From: Lepturacanthus savala
Taxonomy: Eukaryota > Chordata > Actinopteri > Scombriformes > Trichiuridae
Length of the DNA: 64,000 bases
Assembly: GCA_030544235.1 (NCBI GenBank)
Contig: CM060465.1
Coordinates: forward strand, 28,156,988-28,220,987
Reading direction: 5' to 3'
The first letter of the stretch is position 1. Every line of letters begins with the position of its first letter. Below, in pieces: positions 43,625 through 56,030 of this stretch. The notes under the pieces were generated by a model, which did not search any database, was not told the origin of the DNA, and worked only from the letters and a program-made list of their open reading frames with translations. The position numbers and the translations under genes were made by a program.

Positions 43625-45069
43625 CCATGGGTAAAGTAAGAAAGCCAACAGAAGAGCCCCTTAACTTCGAAATAAGCATTCTAGGGAGTGGGCGTGTTCA
43701 CCAGGATCCAGGGGAGGAGTAGGGCAAAAAGATACAAAGCAGAAACAAGGAAGGGAGGGGGGAGAGGAGTTGCTTCCCTAGGAGTCTCATCAAATTGCAT
43801 ACCCCAGCTTTAATGGTTGAAGCAATAAAAATTAGAACATCTTTTTCTCTCCCATTGTACAGCATCTTTGCGAGGTTGAATGGTTTGATGCATACTGGAG
43901 AAGTTTTTATGTATACTACAGATTTTGCTTTGGTTTGCATACTACAAAATGCTTCTTTTTTGGGCATATCAGTAAATACTCATGTCAAAACAAGACATAA
44001 GAGAATAGCTTGAGCTCCTTAGGAAATCATCAACGGCTGGAGAAGTAACACAAAAAACAAGAAAAAGCCATACACAAAAATAGAACTGTACACAAAACAT
44101 GTGAAAACATGAAACCAGACATGACAGAATATGCCATTTAACATGATCCCTCACTGGCTTCATCCCATCAACCCTACCAATTATGTTCAATAGGGCCAAA
44201 CCACAGGAAGCACTCTCAGGGATTGCACTGCAGTGATGGGCAGGTGGTATTTCTCCTTTGCCACCCAAGCAATCAATGTGTTGCTTTCAGTGACGTTTGT
44301 AACTGTATTTTTAGCTCAGGCTGAACTGGTACACATTTAAAGTGCAAACCATGTGTAATTAAAACAACAAAGTTCCTTTTGGAAGATTAAATTAAATGCA
44401 TATTGTCTTTTTAGTTGGATTTTGGTACATTTAAAATGCTCTATAGGTAACAAAAAAAAGATACTGGATATCAAATCTTCAAATTGATCCATGCCTTCAA
44501 ACAGTGAAAGTCAGAGTTGATTTGATGTTGGAGCAATTTAGCAAATGTGACTGTATTAGGCTGAAGCCTTGGTCACTGTTTCACAAAAGCAAGGCGTAAA
44601 TGTCTTGTTGCCGTAGTTACTGCAACACTGAATGTGGAAAAAAACAAAAAAAAAAACAAATACTGTACAGCAGTATATATAACAATGCGATTTCCTCCAC
44701 AGACTGTTACAGTGAACCAAAGATAGGGAGGGAGGTTGTCTGCTCTTGGGAATTTATCAGTGTGTGCACTCCTTACAAGAAAAAGACAAATTAAAAAAAT
44801 GGATGTTAAAACTCTGAAAACAAGAAACACACAGTAGAGAGTAACAGCGTGAGAGAGTAACAACATTTTTACATTTCTAATGACTTATAATTAATTAGGT
44901 CATTAATTAGGTGAAATATAAAGTGAACTTCCACCTGCCTCATTCAATTACGTCAAGGCTTATGCATCTCACAGCTTGTGATTTGATAATTGTGTATGTA
45001 GTTGTTTGATGGACATTGTGAGGAATGAAGTGACATGTCTGTTTCTATATATATAAAAGATATGTAGCA
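43625..45069. other. Unassigned sequence
   Basis: No gene or named repeat. An A-rich run lies near 44639-44659. Confidence 0.4.
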
Positions 45070-45440
45070 CTCTCTAGATTACCATTCTCTGGAAAAACAG
45101 TATGGATGATCACTAATACGCTGTCCATCAGTGCCAACTGTGCTGTAACTTTATCCCCTTTGTCCCATACTGGTAAAGGCATAGGGACTTGAATTTGAAT
45201 GTTTACTGACTAGACTGCCACGTTTGCAGGCAGCTCCAATGTCAACCCTGAGATGAACAAGGATACCTGTCGTATCGCCGCGCTCTTGTTTCCCCGCTAA
45301 CCCCAATAAGAGGTGAAGCCTTGTCCAATTGGGTGTTTGCTGCGCGTCGCCGTTGATGCGTGCAATTTTCTAACAGTTCTGTGCAAGATACCTGCCCTGA
45401 CAGTTAAACTGCCATTATGCTTGGTAAGCTTTCATACATA
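45070..45440. promoter_or_regulatory. CpG-bearing unique block, candidate regulatory element
   Basis: 45260-45370 has clustered CpG (tcgtatcgccgcgctc, ctgcgcgtcgccgttgatgc) in AT-rich surroundings, without repeat signature or coding pattern. Confidence 0.3.
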
Positions 45441-46025
45441 TGTGTACTCTACTCACACAGTAGGGGGAACTACAAAGTGAAGCTTTTAACATGGGATTTT
45501 GGTGAATGTAATACCAATGGTAGAGCACTGGATGCAAAACTCTAACAAAGAGATTTAAAGACTATTGTAGCTATAAAGAAGAAAAAGAAGCAGAAATGAA
45601 AACATGCTGTGCAAAGACAGAATTGAATTTGTTCTTGGTGTAAGCATAATATACATAATTGTAAGTTTTGAAACCCTCCATGTCAAATCATAGTTTGAAA
45701 CCGCATGGTTCAGGTATTAAGAAAAATACACCTCTCTGAAAAGATTCCAGTGTTCGGCGCTACTTAATGACAACATATCCCATTTTTGTGTCTGCTTCCA
45801 CCCAAAACACCTCACATTACTAAGAGTGAATACATTTTAAGGATGGTTGGCCCCGGTGGGAATCAACCAACCATAGCAACCAAATCAAGATGAACAACAA
45901 TCCACAGTGCAAAAGCATGTTTAAATCAAACAGCTCTGTAGCACTTGAGCTGTGATGGCACTCCCTACAAGAAAGGATGATTGCACCCTTTCTTACTTTC
46001 TGTGAGACTTTTGGGTATATTTCCA

Positions 46026-46057
<32 letters not shown>

Positions 46058-47159
46058 CCAAACACACATGCTCCCACAGTTTAAAAGCTTTTCTTCACTT
46101 TTTTTTTCTTTCTTGGTAATACAAAAACACAAGGCCAGCACAGGTTATCTAGTTCTACTGAATGACGCATTGACCACTTTAACCAAACCAATTAACCAAA
46201 ACAATAAAAATGCAGCTACATGAGAATTGGGGGGGTTCCCATTAATATTCATAATGTTACTCTGGGTCCCACATTTGCAATCGATGACTGTGAAGCCTTA
46301 GTACACTTGGTCTCTTTGAGTCACTTTTTCTCCCACACAGCCCATTTTTGCAGGGAGATAGACCTACATCAGACATGCCTGAGGATCTGGATTAATATTC
46401 TTGTTGTCATAGTTTGTTAGTTTTAGGATTTCTAGTTTCTTGTCTAATTTATTTATTCAGTGTTGTTTTTCTGCATATCTCCTTCTGGGATGTACAAGCT
46501 GTAATCGGATGACCGCTGGTTTATTAAAGAGCAGCTACATCGTGTGTGCCAGAGTGTCACACTTTGTCGCATTTGTTTACCAAATTGTACATTTCTATCT
46601 TGACTGCTAACAAAAAGACAAATGCTTTCATTGCGTTATTGATCAAGAAAATCTTTTTCTTGTGCTGTACGAACTACAATTTAGTGACAATAGAATAGAA
46701 AAAACAACAACAATGAATGTCTTATGATGTCATTGCCAGTCATCGTCTTTGGTATAGAGATAAAATTAAAGAAATAGGGGTTGATTTTGAGTTTTGAGAG
46801 AAATCAATGCACATGCAGAATAAAACACTCATTTTATTTCAAAATATGGAATACTGAGCGAGACAAATACCCCTCATACCCTTTATAATTATCTGTGTTT
46901 TTATTGTTGTGAGCAGCGCAGCAGCTTTTTGTCATGACACCACTCCTCCTTCCAGTCACTCTGCAGCAATTTGTTTTCACATAAAAAGGAGGCGAGGACA
47001 TTCTGACGGCAGAGAAGTGATGTATCATTGTTCTCATTCATAGGAGGGCCAGACATGTCAATCAAGACAAGTTTCTACACGCCCACACACTCCTCAGATA
47101 ACATCTAATCAGGCAAATAGGCGAAAACACCTGTGTATGCGAATCCCTGGTTAACAGCG
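45441..47159. other. Unassigned sequence with a CA microsatellite
   Basis: (CA)n at about 46029-46055. No gene or named repeat. Confidence 0.45.
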
Positions 47160-47800
47160 GCTATCTTTGTTTTCCTCTTGAAGCAAGCGATACATTTTCC
47201 TAATTGTTCTCTTGATTAGCTTTTAAACTGAAAATATGTCCATTTGGTCGTTCAAGAGATTGCTGATTTTTCAGTAATAGGGAGCGTACATCAAATCACC
47301 CAGTTTCGGCAATAGTTACAGACGTGACTAACTGATATTACTTTCCCGGCTGTTAATATTCCAGAGATACATTACTTCTAAATGATCTGCCCCACTGCGC
47401 ATCTCCCTGGCCGCATCCCACCACTCTAATCTGCAGATGTGTGGGAGGAAGTGAAGTGCTCTATGATTGTCTGCCTATAGGGCCATCCACAGGATGCTGG
47501 TGCCAGAGAGCCTCAGATGAAGAGTTTCAAGTATGCATATCGAAAGGCCAATGGAGACGAATGGAGGACAGGGACGTTTAGACAAGCCCCTCTCGTATCG
47601 CCTTTGAAAACATGGGAGGAATTTTTCTGCCTGTCGTCGCCTGTGGTATAAAGTACTGCGTACCCAAAAGAAGATGCCATGCACAGCGAAAGAGAGATAA
47701 ATGGTTTACGTGCTGCTGGCACGGAACCCTGGCTCTCTATATGCGTCGGTGATATTAACTGAACATTGCTATCGATGTCTTCCCCTCAGACTTTAGTCTG
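47160..47800. promoter_or_regulatory. Unique block, candidate conserved non-coding element
   Basis: Balanced composition, no repeat signature. Words include 'cctaattgttctcttgatta' near 47200 and 'cactctaatctgcagatgtg' near 47421. Overlapping minus-strand frames at 47475-47722 show no domain. Confidence 0.28.
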
Positions 47801-49268
47801 ACAAACGAATGCCTAGAGTTTGTATAACTATGTAACATTCCCAATGGATTTTAGAATCATCTACAAGAAACTGAGACGTCTTAAATCTGGCCATAATTCA
47901 TGGAGAATTTAGCCTAAAAGACTTACTGGCGCAAATGAGTCTTTTCAAACAATGTGGCTTGGTGCTGCCTCTTGCCATGGTCAACAAGCCAAATGGGCAT
48001 TATCGTGATGGATCATGCTATCAGTGATAGAATCATCATTTAGGAAACCTTTGATACTTTGATACTACACATACTCTAGCTATGCCACTGCCTATCAGAC
48101 TGTTTGGACAGCGATGACCTTGTAGTTGTTGAGAAAATAACTCCCACGAATCATCAGGCTTTGCTCTGTTAACCCTCGCACTCAATTTGTGAGTGTAACC
48201 ATTGTCACGATCAGACCGTCACACCATCAAGACTGTGCCAGTTTCCTAATCAGGGATTAGAAGAAATGATGGGATGTTGTTAGCACTTTCTATTCAGCCA
48301 AGGAATGATATTTGAAATCACATTTCACTGTAATCACATATGACGAATAAAGATTGATTCATTGGAATCCCTAAACTTCACCTAAACCTGACAGAACCTG
48401 TTCGGTAGTAATGATTCATCAACAATTCATTGGGCTTCACACATCTCTCATGCACGGGCAGCTTGTCAGTAGCATGGTCTTTATGATGCAAAGAGGAAAT
48501 AACCGTGATTAATCTAGCTAACAGCCGTCTCTTCGTTCTGCAGGATAATGTCATTTGTGTTTAATTGCTGCCGGCCTGATGAGAAACTAATGTAATGTTA
48601 TCAGACTTATAGGACCATTACATCGATCTCAGTGTTGTCTCTATGTACTTTCTGGAAATTGAGATGCTTATTTTCACATTACAGGCTCTATTCAAACTTC
48701 TATATGTGACGGAGTAATCACAGGCTAAGCATTGGAAAGAAAACATGATTTGTCAAAGTCTAACTTTGATTACACCTTATTTTAAGCTCTCACGGTTTGA
48801 GGACCTGTGAGGTTCCAACGGAAACTGAACCATCCTCGATACCATTCAGCCTATGCTTGTGTTTATTTATGCCTTCCCTGAAGGTGAACAAATTAATAGA
48901 CTGACTTTCCAATTGAATGCAATCCAAGCACAAAATAAATGCCAAAGGGGACTCGGGTGTTAAACATCTGAAGTTAAAAGTTAAAAATGGTCAAAGGTCC
49001 AAAACATGAGGGGAATTTATGTAAAAATGCTTCCTGCTCCATTGCTCCATTTGCAATGTTACATCAGCCACCTTCTTGTGATGACCTGACATTGTTGAAG
49101 CATTCATTAAAATGGCCATCCATTTGTAGGCTTTGCGGCTACGTTTACATTTCAAGTTAAAAAAATATATAAAATCTATATTGAAATGAATTTTTGTACT
49201 TGCAAATATATCATGTTAGGGTATCAAAACCTCAAATACAACATGCATGTATGCATGATATAGACTTT
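47801..49268. other. Unassigned sequence
   Basis: No gene. 48250-48360 ends in 'gacgaataaagattgattc', like the 3' tail of a LINE or SINE. 48480-48640 (ccgtgattaatctagctaac, gtgtttaattgctgccggcc) is another unverified regulatory candidate. Confidence 0.4.
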
Positions 49269-49980
49269 TTAACTCTCATGGTGTCTTCCTGGTCAAATCT
49301 GATCGGGTTACATTTTTGTCTCTGAAAAAACTAGTTAATTTTATCAAATTCACTCAAGATTCTATGACTTTGTCTACAAAGAGTATTTTAGCACACAAAA
49401 TAAATTGTGTTCATTTACATAGTTTTGTGTGTTTTATTAAACTTTTATCCATTCTTGGTGTTCCAGGTCAAAAATGACCGATCATTAGAAATGAATGGGG
49501 GAGACCAGAATAATGTAAGAAATTAAACTCAGGTACATCTGCACTTGTCTACATAGTGAGGCTCTTAATTATATATTTTATTGATCTGACGAATTGTAAT
49601 TTTATTGTTATTGTTAGATTTAATGTATTAAGACATCACTTGGAATATTTTGAAATTGTCAAGTGTATTTTTGGGATCATTTTCTTTAAAAACAAATGAA
49701 GTCTTTCTGGTCACTTTTGACCACAAAGCCAACAGGTTTCATTTCTTGTAACTGTATAAAAATTTTGAATGAATGTGTTTTATGTGTTTGAATAAATGTC
49801 TTTGTTAACTTTGACCCTAGTAATGTTCCAAAGAAGTTATGTTGAGTAAAAAAATATATAAAGCTAGATGTGATAATATATGTATTATTACAGTTTTTAT
49901 GATGAATCTTAATGGAACAGTCGAATTTGACAAAGAACAGCAAATTAATTATCATGAAACAAACAAAACATGAGGGTTAA
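49269..49980 (+). mobile_element. piggyBac-like non-autonomous element (copy 2) bounded by TTAA
   Basis: TTAA at 49269-49272 precedes ctctcatggtgtcttcctgg, and the right side ends aaaacatgagggttaa with TTAA at 49977-49980. The ends are inverted (ctctcatg / catgaggg). The interior repeats 'ggtcaaa...tgacc' words near both ends (ctggtcaaatctgatcgggt; ctggtcacttttgacc) and once in the middle (aggtcaaaaatgaccga). TTAA duplication is the mark of piggyBac transposition. No transposase remains. Confidence 0.75.
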
Positions 49981-50661
49981 AGTAGCATTTCGTACTCTGC
50001 CGCAGCTCCAAACTACTAGGGGGCAGCATTTCACCTCCTACCACCCTCCTCTCCTTCACATCAATGAAGTACATTTGGAAAACCAACAATGAGATATGTA
50101 AATGTATGTTTATGTAAAGAATCACTGCGTGGCGGTGGCGTGGTGTCAGCATGGGGAGAGACCGAGCCGTGATGTAGGCGTGCAGCTGGACCCCCGCCCA
50201 GCTGGTCGCCTGCAGCAGCTGCCTCTCTAACAGCAGCAGTTTAGCAGCTAAACAGTGGAGCTGCAGAGGTCTGTGACATAATGTCAACGCTGTTGTTTCT
50301 ATTATATACTTTGGATATTTACAGCTTTATTTTTGGCTTAAATTTAAATGAACTTTAAATCATGCAGCTCGACTGCACCGCACGACCCTAATCAGCTGAT
50401 TGAGTTTGCTGAAGTGGCATGAAAAATGTGAAAACGATGAAAACGCAGAAAATTATGAAATGGCAGAACATGACTTGATGGTTAAAAGCCCGAGAACTGA
50501 TCAAGGTCAGTGGTCAAAAATTGACCTTGAACCTTTTAAGTCATTATAGATGAAAAGTCCTAAAGGGGCTCAGAGTCCCGGAAATTCTAAAGTGCTAAAT
50601 GGACCCTTAGGTGACATTTGCATAGTAATGAATGCAATATGTGCGTGTTTCTTTTCCGTGT
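49981..50661. other. Unassigned sequence
   Basis: 50130-50280 is GC-richer (cgtggcggtggcgtggtgtc, agctgcctctctaacagcag) with no repeat signature; candidate regulatory patch. No gene. Confidence 0.35.
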
Positions 50662-50910
50662 GGCATGTTGAACCATGTTAGTTTCCCTCACTGCAAAGAC
50701 ATGTAGCAGGTGGCTTGGAAACTCTGGTACTAAATTGCCCTTAGGTTTGAATATGTGTGTGTGCGTGTTGTCTGTCTTTGTTAGTTCAAACTCATGACCT
50801 ACAGTATCCAGGGTCAGTTTCTCACTCAAATGCACTGGGACACAGGCTCCAGTCCTCCTGCGACCCTGAACATGATAAGCGGTTTAGCAAATGGAAGATG
50901 GATGCCTCCG
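50662..50910 (+). mobile_element. Old, diverged SINE relic (DANA/mermaid-like 3' part)
   Basis: The order of phrases is that of the SINE body: actgcaaagacatgtagcag, gaaactctggtactaaattg with cccttaggtttgaatatgtg, ggctccagtcctcctgcgac and cctgaacatgataagcggt, ending in gatggatg. Divergence is far greater than in the other copies and no target duplication is evident. Confidence 0.7.
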
Positions 50911-51889
50911 ACATGGACATCTTCCTGTTCCTACAAAATGTAAAATCAATAAAATGGTCCTTTGTGTTCACAACTGGATGAATCATTCATACGTAAACAG
51001 TAACCGATTAAATCACCAGTCACATGTATTCACATGCCACTCATCGTTCAAGTTAATGTCCTTTAAAATGGACAAAAAGTCCAAATTTTTTTAGTTTAAC
51101 TTATCAATATGAAGCTAATGGTGATTGCACAGTGTAATGACTAGAGAATAATGACACCATCAGCATTCAGATATAGAGATATAATATATAGATTCATTAT
51201 ATGCCTGACTTTTACTATGGAATTTTGTTTGCCGCCTGGCATGATCTCTCATGAACAAGTTTGATAATTCAGTAGACTAAATGAACGAACAACCCAAAGG
51301 CTTTTTTCTCCTAATGTTTTCTCCTAATGTTACTCCCCCTCCTCCCCAACCCCTGCTCTAGTTATTTGTTCGTGCAAAGCAAACCCAGTACATCACAATA
51401 GCTTTTGCTTGTTGCCAAAATTCAATATAAAATTGTGGCAATTTCAATTCATCTCTTCGGTGAACATGCTTTTGGCTTCTCTCTTATTAACGAAATGGCG
51501 TTTCTTCATGGAGCCAGGCTCTGAGGAAAATGGAAAGTGACCTGTTGACTCTACAACAGCGGATGCAATAATAACAATAATGCAACTTGGGAAAGTCTGT
51601 TTTCACTTTAATATGTCTTTCTTCCTTCAGTTTGAAAGTTTGAAAGTCCACACTTTGTCTCTCTTTGTGTCTTTCACCAAGTGCCAAATGTTTAACACTG
51701 AATTGAGAAGTGTATTCTTGATATCAAACATCTGATCTACGCATAACAAATGTCGATTCCACCCCATTATCTGCAGTGTTCCCCCCATTGGGATTTGGGA
51801 AATTAATAATTCATTCCTCTGGTGCCATTGGGGTCTCTGCCTTGGTATCAGCAGTACCTCAACCTGCCACTGACTAGCCGAGCAAGGTC
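50911..51889. other. Unassigned sequence
   Basis: No gene. 51240-51480 and 51780-51890 are unique and GC-balanced (for instance ggaaattaataattcattcc) and may be regulatory. Confidence 0.35.
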
Positions 51890-52170
51890 ATTCATGGAGA
51901 GGGAGAGAGCCTTTGGCCCATTGGGCCGTCAAGGTAGATCCTGGACCTGATCCTGCCAGACAACATACAGGTGATGACACAGAGCGTGAGCGAAAGCGAA
52001 AGAGACAGAGAGACACAAAGAGAGTCAGAGACAGAGGTGGAGGAGGCGATGAAGCGTATGAGAAGTAGATAGAAGAGAGAGGGTGGAGGGGGGGGGGGGG
52101 GTGATGGTCTGGGAGAGAGTGATATAGACAGAAGGGATGAGAGAGGAGGAAGAAGAGAAGGGCCGTTATC
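51890..52170 (+). repeat. Purine-rich tract with G run
   Basis: The plus strand is dominated by GA (agagacagagagacacaaag, agaagagagagggtggag) and contains a G run at about 52088-52100. Frames read from the complementary pyrimidine strand are Ser/Leu/Pro low-complexity. Confidence 0.8.
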
Positions 52171-53389
52171 TGGGGAGAGTGGCTTTTTGGGGGCTGCCTT
52201 TTCTGCAACGCTGCCATCTAGTTCTAATGGCCTGACGTGCTGCCAGGAGGGGCGGAACATGTGCAAAAGCCATGGGAGCAAAGGCATCCACCTGGAGAAT
52301 TACTGACATGTGAGGTAAACACAGCAGGGTGAACACGGGTAAGGACAAAAAAAAAACTAAAAAAACTATATTGGCCCAAAGGAGCCTGCTGTGGTCAAAA
52401 CCCTGACTACATCTCACTTAATAGCTGTTGCTGTCACTAATGAGAAGAGATTTCTGAAAGTAACATACAGAAGCTTTAAATTGTGACATAAATTACTGCA
52501 ACAAGTACCACATATAACCTACTAATAGCTGTTTATTTGTTTTAACAGATCAGGCCTTTATTTGAGACCAGACAGCGATTTGGGACAAAAAACCTGCTCA
52601 GCAAAACTGGAAAAAATGTGGTAATTTACTCAAAATATTTTATTACACCAGTATGACTATGGTATGACTAGCTTTATGTTACATTTTTCACAAGTAAGCT
52701 TATAGTACTGTAAACTGTTACTGTTAAACTGTAGTAGCACTGCAGTGTCAGTGGTCATGTCTTCTTCCATGAGTTTTTTTTTTTTTTTTTTAATAGATTA
52801 GACTCTGTTTATTTGGAACTGGCAGTTATTTAACACCCGGCCTTTAAAGGGGGCCCTTTTTGAAACTCTGCTATTACTTGACCCTATACGGTACATTCAA
52901 AATTCTGTTTGTACATTTCAAATAAGATCACGGCCATAATCAGCAGTGAGGGCAGGAGTTTGTAGGTGAAGACTTATTAGTATTAAATATCAAGTAAGCA
53001 TTAGTGTAAAACCAGCAAATTTACAAAATATGAATTATTATGACAAAATAGATCAAAATAAATTTACAAATTCACACTTTCAGAGCCATATTGATGTTGT
53101 CGTCTAAGCAGAGTTAGATATGACCTTCTGAACGCTTCATACAAGTTTGAGACCTTGGGAATCAGAAAACGTTATCTTTTATCACAACACAGCAGAAATG
53201 TATTTCTGGCAGAAGCACATACATCATGTTGAACAAATACAAACTGCTATAGGGTAAAAAAACAAAAAAAAACATCAGAGCAAATACAGCAGGGTAATTC
53301 TACGTGTCATGCTGACATCTTTCACTTTGTTATTTATGATGTTGACAAGTCAGAAGTAAGGATTAAAATCCTGTATGAGGTTGTGTTTG
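52171..53389. other. Unassigned sequence, partly repeat-like
   Basis: 52545-52880 shows phrases such as caggcctttatttgagacca and acccggcctttaaagg that resemble the ends of a fish DNA element, with a T run at 52775-52792 between them. I cannot define it. No gene. Confidence 0.4.
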
Positions 53390-54650
53390 TCTCAGCCATG
53401 GGGACAGATTACAACTGTGACTCATAGGACTGCTCGGAATATCTGTGAAGCCCAGGACTCAAGGCAGGACTCAGATGGAGAGTCAAACTTAGTAATAGCA
53501 GAATTCATTGTTAAAAAACAGAGACCTTTTGACACAGTGACAAATGAATGGCCATGAAATTACTGGGAAACTATTCTGGCTCTTGGAGGAGAGGCACCCT
53601 AATCTGAAAAGACCTAGGAAAGGGGGGAAAAATTACTCCAAGAGGAGGAAGAAGACTAATCACTAGAGCAAAGAAAAAAATGTTAACACAAAATACTCAA
53701 AGAGGTGGAATAAATACTTGATGAAGAATTAAAAAAAGAAACAATAAAGAAAACAGCTTGCACCAAAACTGAACATCTGTGGCTGAAAAACTAAGTAATA
53801 CTAATTACAAACAGCTACAAAAAAAAACTCCTAAAGAGGAAAACAAACAGCTATGAACAGAAACTATGACTGAGAACCTAAACTTAGATATATATGTTAC
53901 AAACAACAACAACAGGCAACATGGTGGCACAGGGGTTAGTGCTGTTGCCTCACAGCAAGAAGGTCACAGGTTCAAGACCTCCTTGGTCCTGGGTCTGGGA
54001 CCTTTCTGTGTGGAGTTTGCATGTTCTCCCCGTGTCTGCGTGGGTTTTCACCGGGTTTCCTCCCACAGTTCAAAAACATGCTGAGGTTAATTGGAGACTC
54101 TAAATTGCCCATAGGTGTGAGTGAATGGTGTATGTGCCCCACGATTGGCTGGCGACCATCTGGGTGTATCCCTGCCTCTCGCCGCTGGAATAGGCTCCGG
54201 CAGACCCCTGCGACCCTAATGAGGAATAAGCAGGTATAGAAAATGACTGACTGACAACAACAAAACACTCATCTCGAGGTTCAGCGGCTTACATGCAGCA
54301 ATCTCTATGGCTGTGGACCTAGATTGAACTAGGGACCAAAAGGCAAGGACTCTCTGGAACACAGACTATTTGAGCACATGGAGGGTAATGGGGAACAGTT
54401 GGAGACAATCTGTAACCAGGGCAGACACAGAGGTGACACATGAGGAAGGACAAGTGCTCTGAAACGAGAGGAGAGCATTTTCAAAATAAAATAAGGAATG
54501 GCAGGAAAGACAAGACGAACCTCACCATGGTGCAACGATATCTGATAGACACTAACCAACACTATCTGGTGTTAGTTACATTTCAGCGTTCTCTCCCATT
54601 CCCTTTAAAAGCCAGGAGAACATTGCTATTTAAAAAGCACATATGACAAA
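53390..54650. repeat. A-rich dispersed repeat of unknown class, hosting a SINE
   Basis: The flanks of the SINE (aaacaggactcagatgg-type text at 53460; actcaaagaggtgg; aaaacaaacagctatgaaca; later aatggggaacagttggagac, aaccagggcagacac) resemble a long teleost interspersed repeat rich in 'aaaacaggaa'-like words. Class and ends are not determinable here. Confidence 0.4.
53915..54253 (+). mobile_element. Full-length DANA/mermaid-type SINE (copy 4)
   Basis: It starts ggcaacatggtggcacaggg and ttagtgctgttgcctcac (tRNA-derived head, box A-like tggcacagggg, box B-like ggttcaagacc). Then come ctgtgtggagtttgcatgtt, ctccccgtgtctgcgtgggt, ggttaattggagactctaaa, ccacgattggctggcgacca and gaggaataagcaggtataga, ending in (GACT)n. 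It sits in an (ACA)n run on both sides, so the target duplication (about acaacaaca) cannot be measured exactly. Confidence 0.92.
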
Positions 54651-55689
54651 TATCACGCACCTTTCCCAGGTCCATATTTATATTCCGGGATGCTACTGGG
54701 ATACATCTGCATTGCAAAAACTCAATTTAACTATGCTCTTTTATGCAGCCCCTCAGTTCAACCTCTGTCTGAAACAGGCCGTTTTAGTTCCTGTCTCTTT
54801 AAGACCATCTTCCCAATAACTGCCTCTTAGTCCACTTTCAGGTAGTTCACCAATAGTAGTGAGATACTTGGAAGGCTGTAGGGCCATTGCAAGTTTTCAA
54901 GAACTATCTGATGTTGCAGTGAGGAATTTTCCACCTCAAGTTTTGGAACTTTAACCATGTTTAACATTTGACAAAAAAGAAAATCATAAAAATACATGAT
55001 ATGTCCCCTTAATGACACAAGACAACAATGCAAAACACACACGCCACTACAATATATTCAAAACTGTCTAACCAGAGCATTTTAATTGTAATTGCCATCT
55101 ACAATATCTGCTTTGCTTGTGGCTCCCAAGACATAAACGTAGAGCCATTCTGCTACCAATGTCTACAAACTGTCCTTTGACAATTTTGGATCATTGATCC
55201 CTGCCTTTGTTGTGCTCTGCTGAATGTCAGTTGATGGTCTTTTTATGAGATGTCTGACAACAGGCTTCAATGATTGACTGAACTTTTAATGAATAATTAA
55301 AGTGGCATTGCAAACATAGGTTACAGGGACAGGGCGAAACCAGAGGCAGAGCACACAAAATATCCTGCCAAAAAACTGTTGAACTAACAGCCAAATCACT
55401 TCAAACCAAACCCCCAAAGCTTTAGATAAACAGCGGATCATTCGATGCGCAGCAACAACCAGAAAATTGAACGTCTGATGTGAAATCGGAGGACTTTTTA
55501 GGGCTCTGTTAGTTGTCCAAATATAACTCAAGCATCAAAATACAAAGTTCTAAAGTTTGATGTGAGGATTTTGCATAAATTTAAATTTGCCAGTCTGTCA
55601 TAATCTTCCTTGTTACTGACCTTTATTACCTTTCACTAATTTATTCTCTTTCATACGTAGAGTTTGATTTAATTTGATTTGAACTGAAA
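54651..55689. other. Unassigned sequence
   Basis: No gene or named repeat. Confidence 0.4.
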
Positions 55690-56030
55690 CCCACCCAAGC
55701 AGCGCAAAGACACCCAGGGCAATGGGCGGTAAAGCATCGCTCACCTGGTAAAGCAAGGGAGCTATTGTGGAATACAGAGCAGATTTTAATTATGCTGCTG
55801 TTCTAGTTTTCATTTGAACATAGGGCCATTAATTCAGAGTGACAATCACACCATGGCCCTGTAAGCCTCCCAAGAGATAAAGGCACATTGCTTTGACGAT
55901 GTCAGCTTTGCAATAAAAGAACTCAAGAGAAATATTTAATAAGGAGCGACACATTGGCGCAATTCTGTCCGACAAAGAGCAAATCCACACAATCAATCCA
56001 ATAACGGTTCTCGGTATAAATGAGCAAGAT
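55690..56030. promoter_or_regulatory. Candidate conserved non-coding element
   Basis: Unique, GC-balanced, with 'gattttaattatgctgctg', 'gggccattaattcagagtga' and 'gctttgcaataaaagaactc'. No coding pattern. Unverified. Confidence 0.3.

Noticed and set aside
49269..49980. Nuclear-receptor response elements from the ggtca/tgacc words
   Set aside because: They recur with the transposon ends in both copies, so they are better explained as part of the element.
51888..52287. Pro/Ser/Leu-rich minus-strand frames
   Set aside because: Complement of a GA-rich tract; low complexity.
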